Source of the DNA: Clostridiales bacterium
GTDB lineage: Bacteria; Bacillota; Clostridia; Oscillospirales; QAKW01
Length of the DNA: 7,955 nt
Direction: 5' to 3'
Assembly: GCA_003343605.1 (NCBI GenBank)
Contig: QAKW01000004.1
Location: forward strand, 1 to 7,955
Position 1 is the first letter of the stretch, and every line of letters starts with the position of its first letter. Positions 5,874 to 7,955 of the stretch are shown one piece after another. The translations under genes and the position numbers were made by a program. The notes under the pieces are model-generated. The model was not told the DNA's origin, searched no databases, and saw only the letters and a list, made by a program, of their open reading frames with translations.

Positions 5874-6762
5874 TCGTCTGCTCCTTTGCTTTCTTCAACA
5901 GGTTCAGTTTTTTACTGCTCTGCAGAATCATATAAACCGCCATTGCGATGATCAATACGGAAATCATGCCGCCGCTCACGCCCAGCATTACTTTCTGCAA
6001 GAGCATTTCCGTTTGATCCGCTCCAAATGTAGTCAGCATCGTTGATTCAAGGGTCAGCATCGATACGCAGGCGGCGGCAAGGCTGATGGCTTTGGAAGCC
6101 GAATACACGGGGCTGTTATATTTATGATATTTTATAATATTTACAATGGCCGCCGCAAAAGCGGCGAAGGTATATGCCGCCATTGCAATGGTGGTGATCT
6201 CATGATGGTGAAAGGTTCTGTTCCAATGCACCATAAAGAATATTATCAGGGTCAGCGCCAGATTCATCACAAGGAAAATAATGCCGCAGGCGCGGTATTT
6301 GAGAAGTTCGGTCTGCATTTCCTCGCCGGGCTTGTATCTGCTGGTATGGCGTACCAAAAAGAAGCGCATGACAGCGAGCAGGATGTAATAACCCGCCATT
6401 GCATAAAACCACAATGAAGAATGATAAATTCCAAGACATAGCTGAAAAACGGCATAAGCGGTATTCCAAATGAGAGAGCCATAGAGCGAGATGTTCACCC
6501 GCAGATGAGTATCATTGAACCAAAGCCTTGCATATTTGTTTTGATCCTTGAATGCCCGGATCAAATGAATCAGCCGGGGAATCCTGATGCACCAGATGGT
6601 CAGGGTATAAGCGGCAAGGAAATAGGCAGCATAGGCAACGGCTGACTCTGTTCCAACAAACACCATTGCATATACAAGAAATACGGTGGCCACGGGGAGC
6701 AGGATAAGCATTATCGCCGTGTGCGGAAACAGCAGTACTTTTCCAATCTTTTTCCAGTACAT
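5863..6762 (-). CDS. uncharacterised 8-helix membrane protein
   Basis: A 299-residue polytopic membrane protein I do not recognise. About eight hydrophobic helices can be placed (roughly 8-32, 41-60, 90-112, 116-137, 159-179, 190-211, 224-244 and 262-285). Basic stretches lie between several of them, with HHHEITT near 185-191 and a Lys-rich tail, KKLNLLKKAKEQ. There is no ATPase, transporter or enzyme motif that I can name. The start at 6762 is one base after the kinase stop codon, with GGAGA 7 nt upstream inside the kinase gene. The 3' end overlaps the next gene by 11 nt. The tight packing says it acts with, or is sensed by, the kinase system. Confidence 0.85.
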   Translation of the reverse strand: MYWKKIGKVLLFPHTAIMLILLPVATVFLVYAMVFVGTESAVAYAAYFLAAYTLTIWCIRIPRLIHLIRAFKDQNKYARLWFNDTHLRVNISLYGSLIWNTAYAVFQLCLGIYHSSLWFYAMAGYYILLAVMRFFLVRHTSRYKPGEEMQTELLKYRACGIIFLVMNLALTLIIFFMVHWNRTFHHHEITTIAMAAYTFAAFAAAIVNIIKYHKYNSPVYSASKAISLAAACVSMLTLESTMLTTFGADQTEMLLQKVMLGVSGGMISVLIIAMAVYMILQSSKKLNLLKKAKEQTNGK

Positions 6763-6763
6763 A

Positions 6764-7852
6764 TCAGACTCTCCGAATTTTTACGGTAAAGGTTGTACCG
6801 GCACCCACTGCACTCTCTACGCCGATTTCACCCTGTATAATATCGATCACGCGTTTTACAAGAGCAAGACCGAGCCCGTTGCCCTGCGACGAATGGGAAG
6901 GATCCCCCTGATAAAACTTTTCGAATATATGCGCTCCAACTTCGTAGGACATTCCACAACCGGTATCTTCAACCGTAACGATTGCGTACTGTGCGGTAGC
7001 GGTTAGGGTAACCCTTACCGTACCGCCCGCTTCTGTAAACTTAAAGGCATTGGAAAAAAGATTGTTCCACACGAGAGTCAAAAGCTCTGCATCGGCCTTT
7101 ACGATGATGTTTTCGGCAATATCCGTATCGATTTCGATCTCTGCCCTTTCCCATACGTTTTCAAACTGCAGCAGACATTCACACAGTTGCTCCCCCAGAT
7201 CAAATTCTGAAACCTGCGGGAATATCTGCTGATTTTCAAGACGGTTCAGGTTCAGGATATTGGCCATCATATCCGCCATGCGACGGGAACCCTCAGTTAC
7301 GCCTTTTGCATAAGAAATGCGTTTTTCATCAGACAGTTTCGGAGCCTGCAGAAGTGTGCCGTAGTTCTGCATTACAGCAAGCGGTGTTTTCATTTCATGA
7401 GACACATTGGCAATAAAATCGGCGCGCAGGGTTTCTACACTGCCAAGTTCCTCCGCCATTTTGTTAAAGCACTCGATGATCTGATTAAAGTTCTCATCAA
7501 TTATTAATTTGTTTTGCGGCTTAATCCGCACAGTAAAATCTCCCTGCATGATTTTGGCGGCAGCATCGGTAATGTGTTTGGCCGGGCGTTCCACGGTCAG
7601 CTTCCGGCGTACAGCATCCATTACTGAAAAGACAAGGCTTAACAGCAAAACATTTGCAAACGTCAACTTTGCGGCCGCTTTTAAGTTTTCAGCGGTCAGC
7701 GTACTGCTCAAAGTACCCGACAAGGTGGATACAAACAGCATTACACAGCAGGTAACAGTAAAAGCTACCAGCAGAAAAAAGGTAAGATAATTGCTGATCC
7801 ATCGGAGAAAAGTTCTGATCCTTTTTTCCCCATTCATTAGAAACGTCGTCAT
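6764..7852 (-). CDS. HAMP-domain sensor histidine kinase
   Basis: A 362-residue membrane-bound histidine kinase. Two helices (about 22-44 and 64-81) enclose a short external loop of about 20 residues, so sensing probably occurs in or near the membrane. A HAMP linker (about 82-140) follows. Catalytic parts: H-box FIANVSHEMKTPL with phospho-acceptor His152; N-box NNLFSNAFKF (263-272); G1 box DTGCGM (296-301); F-box FEKFYQ (310-315); and G2 box GNGLGLAL (324-331). It looks complete. The start at 7852 has no good ribosome binding site. The ATG sits in an ATGA overlap with a TGA in another frame, as expected if a response regulator gene once ended there. The ATG at 7837 is an alternative. No response regulator is visible; the DNA upstream is the tail of hsdS. 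Two membrane protein genes follow in the operon. The signal is unknown. Confidence 0.95.
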   Translation of the reverse strand: MTTFLMNGEKRIRTFLRWISNYLTFFLLVAFTVTCCVMLFVSTLSGTLSSTLTAENLKAAAKLTFANVLLLSLVFSVMDAVRRKLTVERPAKHITDAAAKIMQGDFTVRIKPQNKLIIDENFNQIIECFNKMAEELGSVETLRADFIANVSHEMKTPLAVMQNYGTLLQAPKLSDEKRISYAKGVTEGSRRMADMMANILNLNRLENQQIFPQVSEFDLGEQLCECLLQFENVWERAEIEIDTDIAENIIVKADAELLTLVWNNLFSNAFKFTEAGGTVRVTLTATAQYAIVTVEDTGCGMSYEVGAHIFEKFYQGDPSHSSQGNGLGLALVKRVIDIIQGEIGVESAVGAGTTFTVKIRRV

Positions 7853-7955
7853 TCTGATTTATTGCAGGACATTCCTTCTTGCCAGTTGCATACTCATAAA
7901 TGAGTGATTTTTTATAATTCTCTATTTCGGTGAGATATTGTTGCTTTTTTGAAAT
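7689..7955 (-). CDS. hsdS: C-terminal end of type I restriction specificity subunit HsdS (partial, altered tail)
   Basis: An open frame enters from the right edge and continues for 88 codons to a TGA at 7691-7689. Its first 29 or so residues, including EIENYKKSLIYEYATGKKE, match the conserved C-terminal end of many HsdS proteins, the subunit that recognises DNA for type I restriction-modification. HsdS normally ends within a few residues of this GKKE motif. Here no stop occurs, and about 57 further residues are read out of frame through the start of the kinase gene (7852 onward). These residues look like frame shadow rather than protein domain. This suggests that the natural hsdS end was lost at a junction near 7855-7870. 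Only the tail is visible, so the rest of hsdS and any hsdR/hsdM cannot be judged. Confidence 0.65.
   Translation of the reverse strand: MSKKQQYLTEIENYKKSLIYEYATGKKECPAINQNDDVSNEWGKKDQNFSPMDQQLSYLFSAGSFYCYLLCNAVCIHLVGYFEQYADR

Noticed and set aside
1..7955. CRISPR arrays, tRNA or rRNA genes, insertion sequences.
   Set aside because: No regular direct repeats, cloverleaf or rRNA-like stretches, or transposase motifs were seen on either strand.

Overview
The window looks like chromosomal DNA of an anaerobic Gram-positive bacterium of the Firmicutes, most likely a clostridium. The signs are strong GGAGG-type ribosome binding sites, near-consensus TTGACA/TATAAT promoters, a yybP-ykoY riboswitch with a transcription terminator, a CsoR/P-type ATPase locus, and close resemblance of several proteins to clostridial families. 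Every intact gene lies on the minus strand, so the window is read from right to left.

Right end (7955 to 5472): the last codons of a type I restriction specificity subunit (HsdS) run directly into a two-component sensor kinase with no response regulator between them. The kinase is followed by an 8-helix membrane protein and a 2-helix membrane protein. These three genes are packed with a 1-nt gap and an 11-nt overlap and look like one operon. A possible remnant of a response regulator stop codon (ATGA overlap) sits at the kinase start, which suggests a rearrangement removed the regulator.

Middle (5355 to 2909): a metal-handling locus. A CsoR-family repressor with the complete Cys-His-Cys copper triad has its own promoter and terminator. 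Next comes a consensus promoter carrying a perfect 7-4-7 CsoR-type palindrome at the transcription start. It drives a P1B ATPase that lacks an N-terminal metal-binding domain. A 58-residue membrane peptide is translationally coupled to the ATPase by a TAATG overlap. The ATPase has the CPC motif but not the Tyr and Met-Ser residues typical of Cu exporters, so its metal is uncertain.

Between the metal locus and the permease (about 2803 to 2905) lies a short, frameshifted relic of the 3' end of an aldehyde dehydrogenase gene on the plus strand.

Left (2781 to 1): a purine permease of the AzgA/NCS2 type has its own promoter. Downstream of it, a promoter, a yybP-ykoY (Mn2+) riboswitch and an overlapping intrinsic terminator form a leader for an OadB/GcdB/MmdB-like Na+-pump beta subunit gene, which is cut by the window edge. 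Putting this Na+-decarboxylase-type membrane protein first behind a manganese ON-switch is the most interesting arrangement here. It suggests a role in manganese or ion homeostasis rather than in a conventional decarboxylase complex.
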